From the NCBI RefSeq assembly GCF_001612985.1, contig NZ_BDBM01000004.1, positions 186,001-250,000 on the forward strand: DNA of 64,000 bases, in the 5' to 3' direction. This stretch comes from Nocardia gamkensis NBRC 108242. Its GTDB lineage: Bacteria > Actinomycetota > Actinomycetes > Mycobacteriales > Mycobacteriaceae. Position 1 is the first letter of the stretch. Every line of letters begins with the position of its first letter. The translations under genes were made by a program, and so were the position numbers. Shown piece by piece: positions 1 to 8,317 of this stretch. Below the pieces are notes generated by a model, which searched no databases, was not told the origin of the DNA, and saw only the letters and a program-made list of their open reading frames with translations.

Positions 1-5
1 GTCCG

Positions 6-509
6 ATGACGGATCGGCGGCCCGGGATCGCGGCATTCGACGCGCTGTCCGGCGACGCGGCCTACCGGGCGGTGCTCGGCTGCTGCTCGTCGCCGGGCTT
101 CGCGCGGTCGCTGGTCGCGGGCCGTCCGTACCGCAGCGTCGAGGCGCTGCTCGACGCGGCGGACGAGGTGCTGGCCGGGCTGCCGGAGTCCGAACTCGAC
201 CTGGCCTTGGCGGGGCATCCGAGGATCGGGGAGCGGCCGCATTCCGAGGCTTCGGCGCGGGAGCAGGCCGGGGTGGCGGGAGCCGCCGACGCGGTGCGCG
301 CGGCGCTCGCCGAGGGCAACCGCGCTTACGAGGAACGCTTCGGGCACATCTATCTGGTGTGCGCGAGCGGAAGGTCGGGCGAGGAGCTGCTCGCGCTGCT
401 CACCGCCCGGCTGCGCAATGATCCCGAGACCGAAAGGCGAGTCGTGCGAACAGAATTGGGCAAGATCAACCGGATCCGGCTGCGCACGCTGCTGGCGGAG
501 CGGTCGTGA
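6..509 (+). CDS. uraD: OHCU decarboxylase UraD
   Basis: 2-oxo-4-hydroxy-4-carboxy-5-ureidoimidazoline decarboxylase, 167 aa, which converts OHCU to S-allantoin, the third step of urate breakdown. The family signature GHPRIGE is present with the catalytic His at residue 71, followed by the EQAG motif and a C-terminal segment RNDPETERRVVRTELGKIN typical of the family. Length fits the usual 160-175 aa. It opens the purine catabolic run and is followed by uraH and uricase, which feed it. The gene starts 5 nt into the window, so an upstream in-frame start cannot be excluded. Its stop overlaps a GTG that begins a short junction frame. Confidence 0.92.
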   Translation: MTDRRPGIAAFDALSGDAAYRAVLGCCSSPGFARSLVAGRPYRSVEALLDAADEVLAGLPESELDLALAGHPRIGERPHSEASAREQAGVAGAADAVRAALAEGNRAYEERFGHIYLVCASGRSGEELLALLTARLRNDPETERRVVRTELGKINRIRLRTLLAERS

Positions 510-589
510 GTGGGCGTAGCGAGCGAAGGGTCGGCACAGCCACGGTCGTGGTCATGGCGCAGCCGTGTGCCCGCGAGACGCGGTCATGA
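506..589 (+). CDS. Junction mini-ORF bridging uraD and uraH (27 codons)
   Basis: A 27-codon frame starts at a GTG overlapping the uraD stop (GTGA) and ends at a TGA overlapping the uraH ATG (ATGA). The predicted peptide is Arg/Ala/Val-rich with no recognisable domain, so it is probably not a functional protein. The arrangement would let ribosomes terminate and reinitiate from uraD to uraH across a 76-nt spacer. The same architecture recurs before puuE. That it is translated is inference. Confidence 0.3.
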   Translation: MSGRSERRVGTATVVVMAQPCARETRS

Positions 590-903
590 GCACGCTGAGC
601 ACGCACGTGCTGGACGCGGTGCGCGGCGCACCCGCCGCGGGCGTCACCGTGACGTTGCATCAAGGGGATCGGCAGCTCGATTCGGGCGAAACGGATGTCG
701 ATGGACGGATCGGGGCACTGGGCGAAGCGCTCGAACCCGGAACCTATCGGCTGGTGTTCGATACCGGCGCCTACTTCGCGCGGCAGGAGGTCGAAGCCTT
801 CTATCCCGAGGTGAGCATCGCGTTCGCCGTGACCGAGGAGCGGCACTACCACGTCCCATTGTTGCTGTCGCCCTTCGCGTTTTCCACCTATCGAGGGAGC
901 TGA
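586..903 (+). CDS. uraH: 5-hydroxyisourate hydrolase (transthyretin-like)
   Basis: Hydrolyses 5-hydroxyisourate, the uricase product, to OHCU; acts as a cytoplasmic homotetramer. At 105 aa it has the standard length. It begins with the STHVLD motif (catalytic His7), carries the DGRIG motif with the substrate Arg, HYHVPLLLSP near the C-terminus, and ends in the hallmark YRGS tetrapeptide. An upstream in-frame start would add seven residues, but the ATG at 586 matches the family N-terminus exactly. It lies 7 nt before the uricase gene, in pathway order. Confidence 0.95.
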   Translation: MSTLSTHVLDAVRGAPAAGVTVTLHQGDRQLDSGETDVDGRIGALGEALEPGTYRLVFDTGAYFARQEVEAFYPEVSIAFAVTEERHYHVPLLLSPFAFSTYRGS

Positions 904-910
904 GCCGAGC

Positions 911-1816
911 ATGGAACTGACCGGGCCGATCGTGCTGACCGACCACCGATACGGCAAGGCGGAGAACCGGATCGTCCGGATCCACCGGCAGACCGCACGC
1001 CATGAGATCCGCGACGTGAACGTGTCCACGGTGCTGCGCGGCGACTTCGCCGACGCGTACGTCGCGGGCGACCAGGCGAAGGTACTGCCCACCGACTCAC
1101 AGAAGCAGACCGCCTACGCCTTCGCGAAACAGCCGGGACTGCGGGCCATCGAGGACTACGCGCTCGCGCTGGCCGATCATTTCGTCGCCGAGATCGAACC
1201 GGTGCGCAGCGCGCGCGTCGAGGTCGACGAATACGCCTGGCAGCGCGTCTCGGTCGGCGGCGTGGAGCACGACCACACCTGGGTGCGGCAAGGCCCCGAA
1301 GTGCGCACCGCGGCGGTCACCGTGGCCGGAAGCGGCGCCGAGCGGCGGGCCTGGGTGGTGGGCGGGGTGAAGGACCTGACCATCCTGAAGTCGACCGGGT
1401 CGGAGTTCGCGGACTTCCTGACCGACGACTTCACCGTGCTCGCGCCGACCCACGATCGGATGCTGGCCACCGCACTGGTCGCCGAGTGGCGGTTCGCCGA
1501 CAGCGCGGGCGTCGACTGGGACGAGGTCTACACCGGCGTGCGGGCGCGGTTGGTGGAGACCTTCGCGACGCTGCACTCGAAGGCCATGCAACAGACGCTG
1601 TTCGAGATGGGCAAGGCCGCGCTGACCGCGTGCCCGGTGCTGGCCGAGATCCGGCTCGCGGCGCCGAACAAGCATCACTTCGACTACGACCTGGGCCGCT
1701 TCGGCATCGAGAACCGCGGCGAGGTGTACCACGCCGACGACCGGCCCTACGGGCTGATCCACGCCACCGTGGCGCGCGCCGACGCCCCGGAAGCGGGGCC
1801 CGCGTGGACCAGGTGA
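911..1816 (+). CDS. Urate oxidase (uricase)
   Basis: Cofactor-free urate oxidase, 301 aa, which oxidises urate to 5-hydroxyisourate and H2O2. The catalytic Lys16 lies in RYGKAENR and Thr61 in LPTDSQKQT, the Lys/Thr pair that drives urate deprotonation and O2 chemistry. The C-terminal NKHHFDYDLGRFG and NRGEVYHADDRPYG blocks are also characteristic. It sits between uraH and the deaminase gene, and its stop overlaps a possible GTG start of the next gene, suggesting translational coupling. Usual symbols for this family are uox or pucL. Confidence 0.95.
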   Translation: MELTGPIVLTDHRYGKAENRIVRIHRQTARHEIRDVNVSTVLRGDFADAYVAGDQAKVLPTDSQKQTAYAFAKQPGLRAIEDYALALADHFVAEIEPVRSARVEVDEYAWQRVSVGGVEHDHTWVRQGPEVRTAAVTVAGSGAERRAWVVGGVKDLTILKSTGSEFADFLTDDFTVLAPTHDRMLATALVAEWRFADSAGVDWDEVYTGVRARLVETFATLHSKAMQQTLFEMGKAALTACPVLAEIRLAAPNKHHFDYDLGRFGIENRGEVYHADDRPYGLIHATVARADAPEAGPAWTR

Positions 1817-3162
1817 CCGTCATCGCGGACTGCGCCGTCGCGACGGTCGACGCGCTCGGCACCGAGCACGCCCGCGGCCACGTCGTCGTGCGCGGCAACC
1901 GGATCGACGCGGTCGGCGCAGGGGACCCGCCGGAAATCCCCGATGCTCGGCGCGTCGACGGGCGCGGCTGCCTGCTGACCCCCGGGCTGGTGAACACCCA
2001 CCACCACCTCTATCAATGGATCACCCGCGGCCTGGCCACCGACCACACGCTGTTCGAATGGCTGACCACGCTCTACCCCGTCTGGGCGGGTATCGACGAG
2101 GACGCGGTGCGTGTGGCGGCCACGGGTGCGCTCGCGGCCCTCGCGCGCACCGGATGCACCACCACCACCGATCACCACTACGTGTTCCCGCGCGACGGCG
2201 GTGACCCGCTCGCGGCCGAGATCACCGCGGCGGCGCAGGTGGGCCTGCGGTTCCATCCCTGTCGCGGCTCGATGGACCTAGGGGCGAGCGCGGGCGGGTT
2301 GCCGCCCGACCACTTGGTGGAGAGTCTCGACGACATCCTCACCGCGAGCGCGGCGGCCATCACCCGCTGGCACGACCCGTCGTCCGATGCCATGCTGCGG
2401 ATCGCGCTGGCGCCGTGCTCGCCGTTCTCGGTCACGGCGGACCTGCTGCGCGAATCGGCGGCGCTGGCCCGCGCCACCGGCGTCCGGCTGCACACTCACC
2501 TCGCCGAGACCCTCGACGAACAGGACTACTGCGCCGAGACTTTCGGCTGCACGCCCGCGCAGTACATGGAGCAGCTCGGCTGGTTCGGTTCGGATGTCTG
2601 GTACGCGCACGGCGTCCACCTCGACGACGACGCGGTCGGCGCCATGGCGGCAACCGGCACCGGCGTGGCGCATTGCCCCACGTCGAACGCGCGGCTCGGC
2701 GCGGGCGTCGCCCGCACCGCCGACCTGGTGCGCGCGGGCGTCCCGGTGGGCCTCGGCGTCGACGGGGCGGCGAGCAACGAGGCCGGTTCGATGATCGAGG
2801 AGCCGCGCCACGCGTTGCTGTGGGCGCGCAACCGCGGCGGCCCGCGTGCGATGACCGTGCGCACCGCACTGGAACTGGCCACCATGGGCGGCGCGCGAGT
2901 GCTGGGCCGGGCCGCCGAGATCGGCTCGATCGAGGTGGGCAAGCTGGCGGACCTGGCGTTGTGGCGCCTGGACACGGCCGCGCACGCCGGAATCGAGGAT
3001 CCGGTGACCGCGCTGGTGCTCGGCTCGGCCCCGCCGCTGGTCGCGCTGCTGGTGAACGGACGCGAGGTGGTGCGCGACGGCGAGGTGCGCACGGTGGACA
3101 CGGATGTGGTCGCGGGCGAGGTGGCGCGGGCGCAGGCGGCGTTGGTCGCGAAAGCGGGGTGA
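1804..3162 (+). CDS. 8-oxoguanine deaminase-type amidohydrolase
   Basis: Zinc amidohydrolase of the 8-oxoguanine/guanine deaminase (ATZ/TRZ-like) family, 452 aa. Metal and active-site motifs are in order: NTHHHLYQ near residue 62, DHHYVFPRDG, HTHLAET, YAHGVHLDD, and GVDGAASNE with the metal Asp. In this context it would feed deaminated purine (urate or xanthine) into the downstream steps. Two GTG starts compete: 1804, 13 nt inside the uricase gene, and 1813, which overlaps its stop in a GTGA arrangement; the shorter form has 449 aa. The exact purine substrate cannot be read from sequence. Confidence 0.85.
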   Translation: MDQVTVIADCAVATVDALGTEHARGHVVVRGNRIDAVGAGDPPEIPDARRVDGRGCLLTPGLVNTHHHLYQWITRGLATDHTLFEWLTTLYPVWAGIDEDAVRVAATGALAALARTGCTTTTDHHYVFPRDGGDPLAAEITAAAQVGLRFHPCRGSMDLGASAGGLPPDHLVESLDDILTASAAAITRWHDPSSDAMLRIALAPCSPFSVTADLLRESAALARATGVRLHTHLAETLDEQDYCAETFGCTPAQYMEQLGWFGSDVWYAHGVHLDDDAVGAMAATGTGVAHCPTSNARLGAGVARTADLVRAGVPVGLGVDGAASNEAGSMIEEPRHALLWARNRGGPRAMTVRTALELATMGGARVLGRAAEIGSIEVGKLADLALWRLDTAAHAGIEDPVTALVLGSAPPLVALLVNGREVVRDGEVRTVDTDVVAGEVARAQAALVAKAG

Positions 3163-3409
3163 TCGCTGCGCGGATGTGGGCGAGGTGTCGTGCCTGGTCA
3201 GGCGGGACGAGCAATACTGAACCAGTGTCGGCTCCGGCGGCCGTCGAGGCGGGTGGAGCCGTGGTGTCGTGGACGGCACGTCCGCTCGGCAGGCCGCGGG
3301 TGGCCGTCGTGCGGCGAGGTAACGGCCGCGCAATCTGGCGGGCGTCGCAGGCAATACGGCGGCAACCGACTGGCTCTACGGTGACGGAGAGGCAGGAACG
3401 AGGTGAGAC

Positions 3410-4252
3410 GTGGACCTGGACACGATCCGCGAGGTGGTGATCGCCCGCGAGCGGGAAGACCTGGCCGTGCTCGGCGCTTCGACCGCGGTGCTCGCCGGAG
3501 GGACGTTCCTGTTCTCCGAGCCGCAGGATCAGCTGGTGCGCCTGGTCGACATCACCGGCCTGGGCTGGCCGGCGTTCGAGATCGGGGACGACGGGCTGGA
3601 GATCGCCGCGACCTGCACCCTGGCCGAGTTCGCCGGGGCCGCGCCGGGACGGGAGCTGGGGATGCCGGTGTTGCACGACCCGTGGCCGGGAACCGCGCTG
3701 TTCGCCCTGTCCTGCCGGGCGCTGCTGGCCTCGCACAAGATCTGGCGCACCGCCACCGTCGGGGGCAACGTCTGCCTCGCGCTGCCCGCGGGCGCGGTGC
3801 TCGGCGCGCTGGTCGCGCTGGACGGGACGGCGGTGGTGTGGACGACGGACGGCGCCGATCGGTGTATCCCGTTGCGCGAGTTCGTCCTCGGTCCGGGACG
3901 CACGGTGCTGCGGTCCGGTGAGGTGCTGCGCTCGATCCGCCTGCCGCGGTCGAGTCTGCTGGCCCGCACCAGCTTCCGGAAGATCGCGCTCGCTCCGCTC
4001 GGCCGGTCCGGCGCCGTGGTGATGGGGCGGCGGGAGCGGGACGGCCGCAGCGCGGTCACCATCACCGCCGCCACCACCAGGCCCGTCGTCCTGGATTTCG
4101 CCGCACCGCCCACCGACGGTGCGATACGCGACGCGCTGGGCACGATAGATCCCGCGCTGTGGTTCGACGATCCGCACGGTTCGCCGGAGTGGCGCGGGCA
4201 CGTCGCGAGGGTGCTCGTCCGCGAGGTCGCCGCGGAATTGCGGGAATACTGA
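3410..4252 (+). CDS. Xanthine dehydrogenase FAD-binding subunit
   Basis: FAD-binding subunit of a molybdenum hydroxylase (CO dehydrogenase/xanthine dehydrogenase medium-subunit family), 280 aa. FAD contacts are seen in VLAGGTFLF near residue 28 and in RTATVGGNVCLALPAG near residue 112, followed by a C-terminal region with FRKIALAPLGRSGAVV. It passes electrons from the Fe-S clusters to NAD+ or another acceptor. The GTG start is preceded by an AGGAACGAGG ribosome-binding region. Its stop shares a base with the ATG of the Fe-S/Mo subunit, so the two are cotranslated. The 247-nt gap upstream probably carries the promoter of this half of the cluster, but no confident -35/-10 pair was seen. Confidence 0.9.
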   Translation: MDLDTIREVVIAREREDLAVLGASTAVLAGGTFLFSEPQDQLVRLVDITGLGWPAFEIGDDGLEIAATCTLAEFAGAAPGRELGMPVLHDPWPGTALFALSCRALLASHKIWRTATVGGNVCLALPAGAVLGALVALDGTAVVWTTDGADRCIPLREFVLGPGRTVLRSGEVLRSIRLPRSSLLARTSFRKIALAPLGRSGAVVMGRRERDGRSAVTITAATTRPVVLDFAAPPTDGAIRDALGTIDPALWFDDPHGSPEWRGHVARVLVREVAAELREY

Positions 4253-7059
4253 TGCGGTTCGAGGTGGACGGCAGGACCGTCGACATCGCGGCGCGGCCGG
4301 GCCAGTGCCTGCGGACGGTGCTGCGCGACAGCGGCACCCGCGCGGTGAAAAAGGGGTGTGACACCGGCGATTGCGGGGCCTGCTCGGTGCTCGTCGACGG
4401 AATGACGGTGCACTCCTGCGTCTTTCCCGCCTATCGCGCCGCCGGACGGTCCGTCACCACCGCCGCCGGGCTCGGAACGCCGGAGCACCCGCACCCCGTG
4501 CAGCGCCGGTTCGTCGACAACGCCGCGTTCCAATGTGGTTTCTGCACCGCGGGCATGGTGGTCACGGCCGCGGGGCTGGGGTGCGGGGACGACGAGCGGG
4601 TGGCCGTGCCGGGCGACGAACTCGCCGAATTGATGAAGGGAAATCTCTGCCGCTGCACGGGCTACCGCGCCATCCGCGCCGCGCTGGGCGAGCCGCTCGA
4701 TCCCGGCGACCCACCTTCCTTCGCCTCCGATCGAACCGCGACGACCACCGCAGGCGCTGGAGCCGGAGTCGGCGCGTTGGCCGGGCCGCGCATCGTCTGC
4801 GGGAGTGAGCCGTTCACGCTGGATCTGCCGCCGTTCGGCTCCCCCGCGGAGGACCGGCCGCGAACGAGCGATGCCGCCACCGCGCCGCCGACCGCCCCGC
4901 TGCACATCGCCGTCTCGACCAGCCCGTATCCCCACGCGCGCATCCGCTCGATCGAAACCGCCGCCGCCGAGGCACTGCCGGGTGTGCACGCCGTCTTGAC
5001 GTATGCCGACGCACCGGATGTGCCGTTCTCCACCGCGCGGCACGAACTGCGCACCGACGATCCCGACGACACCTACGTGCTCGACCGGACCGTCCGGTTC
5101 GTGGGGCAGCGGGTGGCCGCGGTGGTGGCCGACAGCGTCGCGATCGCCCGGGAGGCCTGCCGTCTGCTGGAGGTCGACTACGAGGTCCTGCCCGCGGTGT
5201 TCGATCCGCGCGACGCGCTGCGCGCCGAGGCGCCGAAACTCCACGGCGACAAACCGGCTTCGGCCCGGATCGCCGATCCCGGCCGCAACCTCGTCGCCGA
5301 ACTGCACGGCGAGGTGGGCGACGTCGCGGCGGGACTGGCCGGCGCGGCGCACGTCGTGCGCGGCGTCTGGCATTCGCCGCGTGGGCAGCACGTGCACCTC
5401 GAGACACACGGTGGGGTCGGCTGGCTGGATGACGCCGGGCGGCTCGTCATCCGGTGCAGTACTCAGGTCCCGTTCCTGGTCCGGGATGAACTGTGCCGGT
5501 TGTTCGGGCTGTCGTCCGCGCGGGTGCGGGTGTTCGCGGCCAGGGTGGGCGGCGGATTCGGCGCGAAACAGGAAATGCTGGCCGAGGACCTGATCGCGCT
5601 GGCCGTGCTGCGGACCGGCAGGCCGGTGCAGTACGAGTTCACCCGCGCCGACGAGTTCACCTCGGCGACCTGCCGCCACCCGATGCGAGTCGAGGTGACG
5701 GCAGGCGCCGACGCCAACGGCGTGCTCACCGCCTTGGCCGTCGACGTGCTCGCCGACACCGGCGCCTACGGCAATCACAGCGGCGGGGTGATGTATCACG
5801 GCGTCGGCGAGTCGGTGGAGCTGTACCGCTGCGCCAACAAACGGGTCGACGCGCGAGCGGTGTACACCAACAATGTCCCTTCCGGCGCGTTCCGCGGCTA
5901 CGGTCTCGGCCAGGTGATCTTCGCGGTGGAGTCGGCGTTGGACGAGCTCGCGCACGCGCTCGGCATGGACCCGTTCGAACTGCGCCGCCGCAACGTGGTG
6001 GTCCCCGGCGACCCGTTCGTCGGCGCCGCGGTGAACGAGAGCGACCTCATGTTCGGCAGCTACGGTCTGGACCAGTGCCTCGACCTGGCCGAACGGGCGC
6101 TGCTGCGCGGCAACGACGTGCAAGCGCCCGGCCCGCAGTGGCGGGTGGGCACCGGCATGGCCGCCGCGATGATCGCGACCGTCCCGCCCCGGGGCCACCG
6201 GTCGACGGCGACGGCCTCGCTGCTGCCCGACGGCCGCTACGAGATCCGGGTCGGCACGGCGGAATTCGGCAACGGCACCACGACGGTGCACGCGCAGCTC
6301 GCGGCCACCGAGCTGGACACCGAGGTCACCCGCATCGTGATCCGGCAGGCCGACACCGATCTGGTGGAGTACGACACCGGCGCGTTCGGCTCCACCGGCA
6401 TCGTGGTCGCGGGCAAGGCGGTGTACGAGGCGGCGTGCGCGTTGCGCGGGCTCATGCTGGCCAGGGCGGCCGAACTGACGGGAGTTCCGGAGCGGGACTG
6501 CGTGCTCGGCACCGGCGGCGTGCACTGCGCGGACCGGGTGCTCACCGCGGCCGAACTGCTGACCGGCGGCGATCTCACCGCGCACGCCGAGCACGGGGGC
6601 AGCCCACGGTCGGTGAGCTTCAACGTGCACGCCTTCCGCGTCGCCGTGCACCCCGGCACCGGAGCGGTGCGCATCCTCCAGTCGATCCAGACCGCCGACG
6701 CGGGCACCGTGCTCAATCCGGTGCAGTGCCGTGGGCAGGTCGAGGGCGGTGCGGCGCAGGCCGTCGGCACGGCGCTGTACGAGGACATGCGCAGTGCGGA
6801 CGGAGTGGTTGGCGCCCAGACCCTGCGGCATTACCACGTGCCGCAATTCGCCGACGTGCCGCGCACGGAGGTCTACTTCGCCCGGACTTCCGACGCGCTC
6901 GGCCCGCTGGGCGCCAAGTCGATGAGTGAGTCGCCGTACAACCCGGTCGCCCCCGCGCTGGCCAACGCGATCCGCGATGCGGTCGGCGTGCGGCTGTACC
7001 GGCTGCCGATGACCGCGGACCGGGTATGGGCCGCGCTGCGGGAGAAGGGATCACGATGA
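4252..7059 (+). CDS. Xanthine dehydrogenase, fused Fe-S and molybdopterin subunit
   Basis: A 935-aa polypeptide joining two parts that are separate in many xanthine dehydrogenases. Residues 1-160 hold two [2Fe-2S] sites: plant-type GCDTGDCGACSVLVDG, then CGFCTAGM and NLCRCTGYR. After an Ala/Thr/Pro-rich linker comes the molybdopterin domain from about residue 215, with GGGFGAKQE and GAFRGYGLGQ cofactor loops. A Glu in GAKSMSESPYNP occupies the catalytic position. It hydroxylates hypoxanthine/xanthine to urate. The ATG at 4252 overlaps the FAD-subunit stop; upstream in-frame codons are not needed because the ferredoxin fold begins immediately. The stop overlaps the next ATG. Confidence 0.92.
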   Translation: MRFEVDGRTVDIAARPGQCLRTVLRDSGTRAVKKGCDTGDCGACSVLVDGMTVHSCVFPAYRAAGRSVTTAAGLGTPEHPHPVQRRFVDNAAFQCGFCTAGMVVTAAGLGCGDDERVAVPGDELAELMKGNLCRCTGYRAIRAALGEPLDPGDPPSFASDRTATTTAGAGAGVGALAGPRIVCGSEPFTLDLPPFGSPAEDRPRTSDAATAPPTAPLHIAVSTSPYPHARIRSIETAAAEALPGVHAVLTYADAPDVPFSTARHELRTDDPDDTYVLDRTVRFVGQRVAAVVADSVAIAREACRLLEVDYEVLPAVFDPRDALRAEAPKLHGDKPASARIADPGRNLVAELHGEVGDVAAGLAGAAHVVRGVWHSPRGQHVHLETHGGVGWLDDAGRLVIRCSTQVPFLVRDELCRLFGLSSARVRVFAARVGGGFGAKQEMLAEDLIALAVLRTGRPVQYEFTRADEFTSATCRHPMRVEVTAGADANGVLTALAVDVLADTGAYGNHSGGVMYHGVGESVELYRCANKRVDARAVYTNNVPSGAFRGYGLGQVIFAVESALDELAHALGMDPFELRRRNVVVPGDPFVGAAVNESDLMFGSYGLDQCLDLAERALLRGNDVQAPGPQWRVGTGMAAAMIATVPPRGHRSTATASLLPDGRYEIRVGTAEFGNGTTTVHAQLAATELDTEVTRIVIRQADTDLVEYDTGAFGSTGIVVAGKAVYEAACALRGLMLARAAELTGVPERDCVLGTGGVHCADRVLTAAELLTGGDLTAHAEHGGSPRSVSFNVHAFRVAVHPGTGAVRILQSIQTADAGTVLNPVQCRGQVEGGAAQAVGTALYEDMRSADGVVGAQTLRHYHVPQFADVPRTEVYFARTSDALGPLGAKSMSESPYNPVAPALANAIRDAVGVRLYRLPMTADRVWAALREKGSR

Positions 7060-8273
7060 CGAAGGTGCCGGAGAACGTACGCGGGCGGATCGAGTCGATG
7101 CTCGACGCGGTCGATACCGAGCTGCGCCGCAGGTATCCCGGATCGAACGGCCGCTCGCAACCGATCCACACCGTGTACGTCCCGGCCGACCGGGTCACCG
7201 AGGAGACTCCCGCGGAGTGGGGCGCGGCCGCGGTCGGACTGCTCGACCGTCACCACGATCTGCTGGCCACGCTCGACGCGACCGGCTCGCTGCCCGACGT
7301 GCGCAAACGACTGGAAGCGGACCCGGTCCAGGATCTGCGCATCGACTTCGAGGACGGCTACGGCCTGCGCGCCGACGCCGAGGAGGACCGCGCGGCCACG
7401 GCGGCGGGTGCGGTGCTCGCGGCCTGGGCGCGGCGCTCCGGAGGCCCGGCGAACAGCGGCATCCGGATGAAGGGCTTGGGCGGCGGTGAGCGTCGTCGTG
7501 CGCTGCGCACGCTGGATCTCGTGTTGGAGGGCGTGGGGGGTGTGCCCGCGGGCTTCGTCTTCACGGTGCCGAAAATTCGTGCGGTGCAGCAGGTTTCGGC
7601 ATTGGTGCAGCTGTGTGTCGGGCTGGAGCGCGCGTACGGCATCGCCGAGGGCAGCCTGCGTTTCGAACTACAGATCGAGAGCCCGCAGGCGATCCTGGCG
7701 GCAGATGGCACCGCCCCCGTGGCCGCCATGCTCACACTCTCCGAAGGTCGTTGCACCGCGTTGCACTTCGGTACCTACGACTACACCGCGGCACTCGGCG
7801 TCGCCGCGCCGGACCAAGCGCTCGACCACCCGGCCGCCGATTACGCCAAGGCGGTCATGCAGGTCGCGGCCGCGCAGACCGGGGCGTGGGTGTGCGACGG
7901 TTCCACCCAGGTCGTGCCCGACGCCGACCCGGAGGCCGCGCTGCGCAACCATCACCGCCTGGTCGCCCGGTCGTTGCGGCGGGGGTACTACCAGGGCTGG
8001 GACATGCATCCGGGCCACCTGATCACACGCTGGCTGGCCACCTACGACTTCTTCCGCCAGGCGATCGATGTCGCGGTGCCGCGCCTGCGCGACTATCTGG
8101 CCCGGCGCGGCGGCGACATCGTCGACGAGCCCGCCACCGCGGAAGCGCTGGCCGCCACCGTGCTGCGCGGCATCGAGTGCGGCGCTCGCCCGGACGCGGG
8201 GGCCGCGGAACTCACCGAGACGGTCCTGCGCGCGCTGGCGGCTCGCGCGCCGATCCCGACGGAGGCGACGTGA
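7056..8273 (+). CDS. DUF6986 family aldolase (citrate lyase beta/malate synthase-like)
   Basis: A 405-aa protein with a TIM-barrel pattern of the HpcH/HpaI-citrate lyase beta-malate synthase superfamily, best matching DUF6986. Signature segments are LRIDFEDGYG near residue 92, resembling the acidic metal site, FELQIESPQAI near 203 with the second metal carboxylate, HFGTYDYTAALG near 237, and a C-terminal GWDMHPGHLITRW. It starts with an ATGA overlap of the xanthine dehydrogenase stop and is followed directly by allantoicase, whose pathway ends in glyoxylate. Condensation of glyoxylate with an acyl-CoA, as in malate synthase, is an attractive but unproven role. Confidence 0.8.
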   Translation: MTKVPENVRGRIESMLDAVDTELRRRYPGSNGRSQPIHTVYVPADRVTEETPAEWGAAAVGLLDRHHDLLATLDATGSLPDVRKRLEADPVQDLRIDFEDGYGLRADAEEDRAATAAGAVLAAWARRSGGPANSGIRMKGLGGGERRRALRTLDLVLEGVGGVPAGFVFTVPKIRAVQQVSALVQLCVGLERAYGIAEGSLRFELQIESPQAILAADGTAPVAAMLTLSEGRCTALHFGTYDYTAALGVAAPDQALDHPAADYAKAVMQVAAAQTGAWVCDGSTQVVPDADPEAALRNHHRLVARSLRRGYYQGWDMHPGHLITRWLATYDFFRQAIDVAVPRLRDYLARRGGDIVDEPATAEALAATVLRGIECGARPDAGAAELTETVLRALAARAPIPTEAT

Positions 8274-8317
8274 TCGGCCATCCGAACGGTGCGGTCCCGA
8301 AAGACACAGGAGACGCG

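Noticed and set aside
3529..6846. A minus-strand open frame of about 1,100 codons antisense to the xanthine dehydrogenase genes.
   Set aside because: It is a high-GC shadow frame: no start context, His/Arg/Gly-rich translation without family similarity, and the opposite strand carries two well-supported genes.
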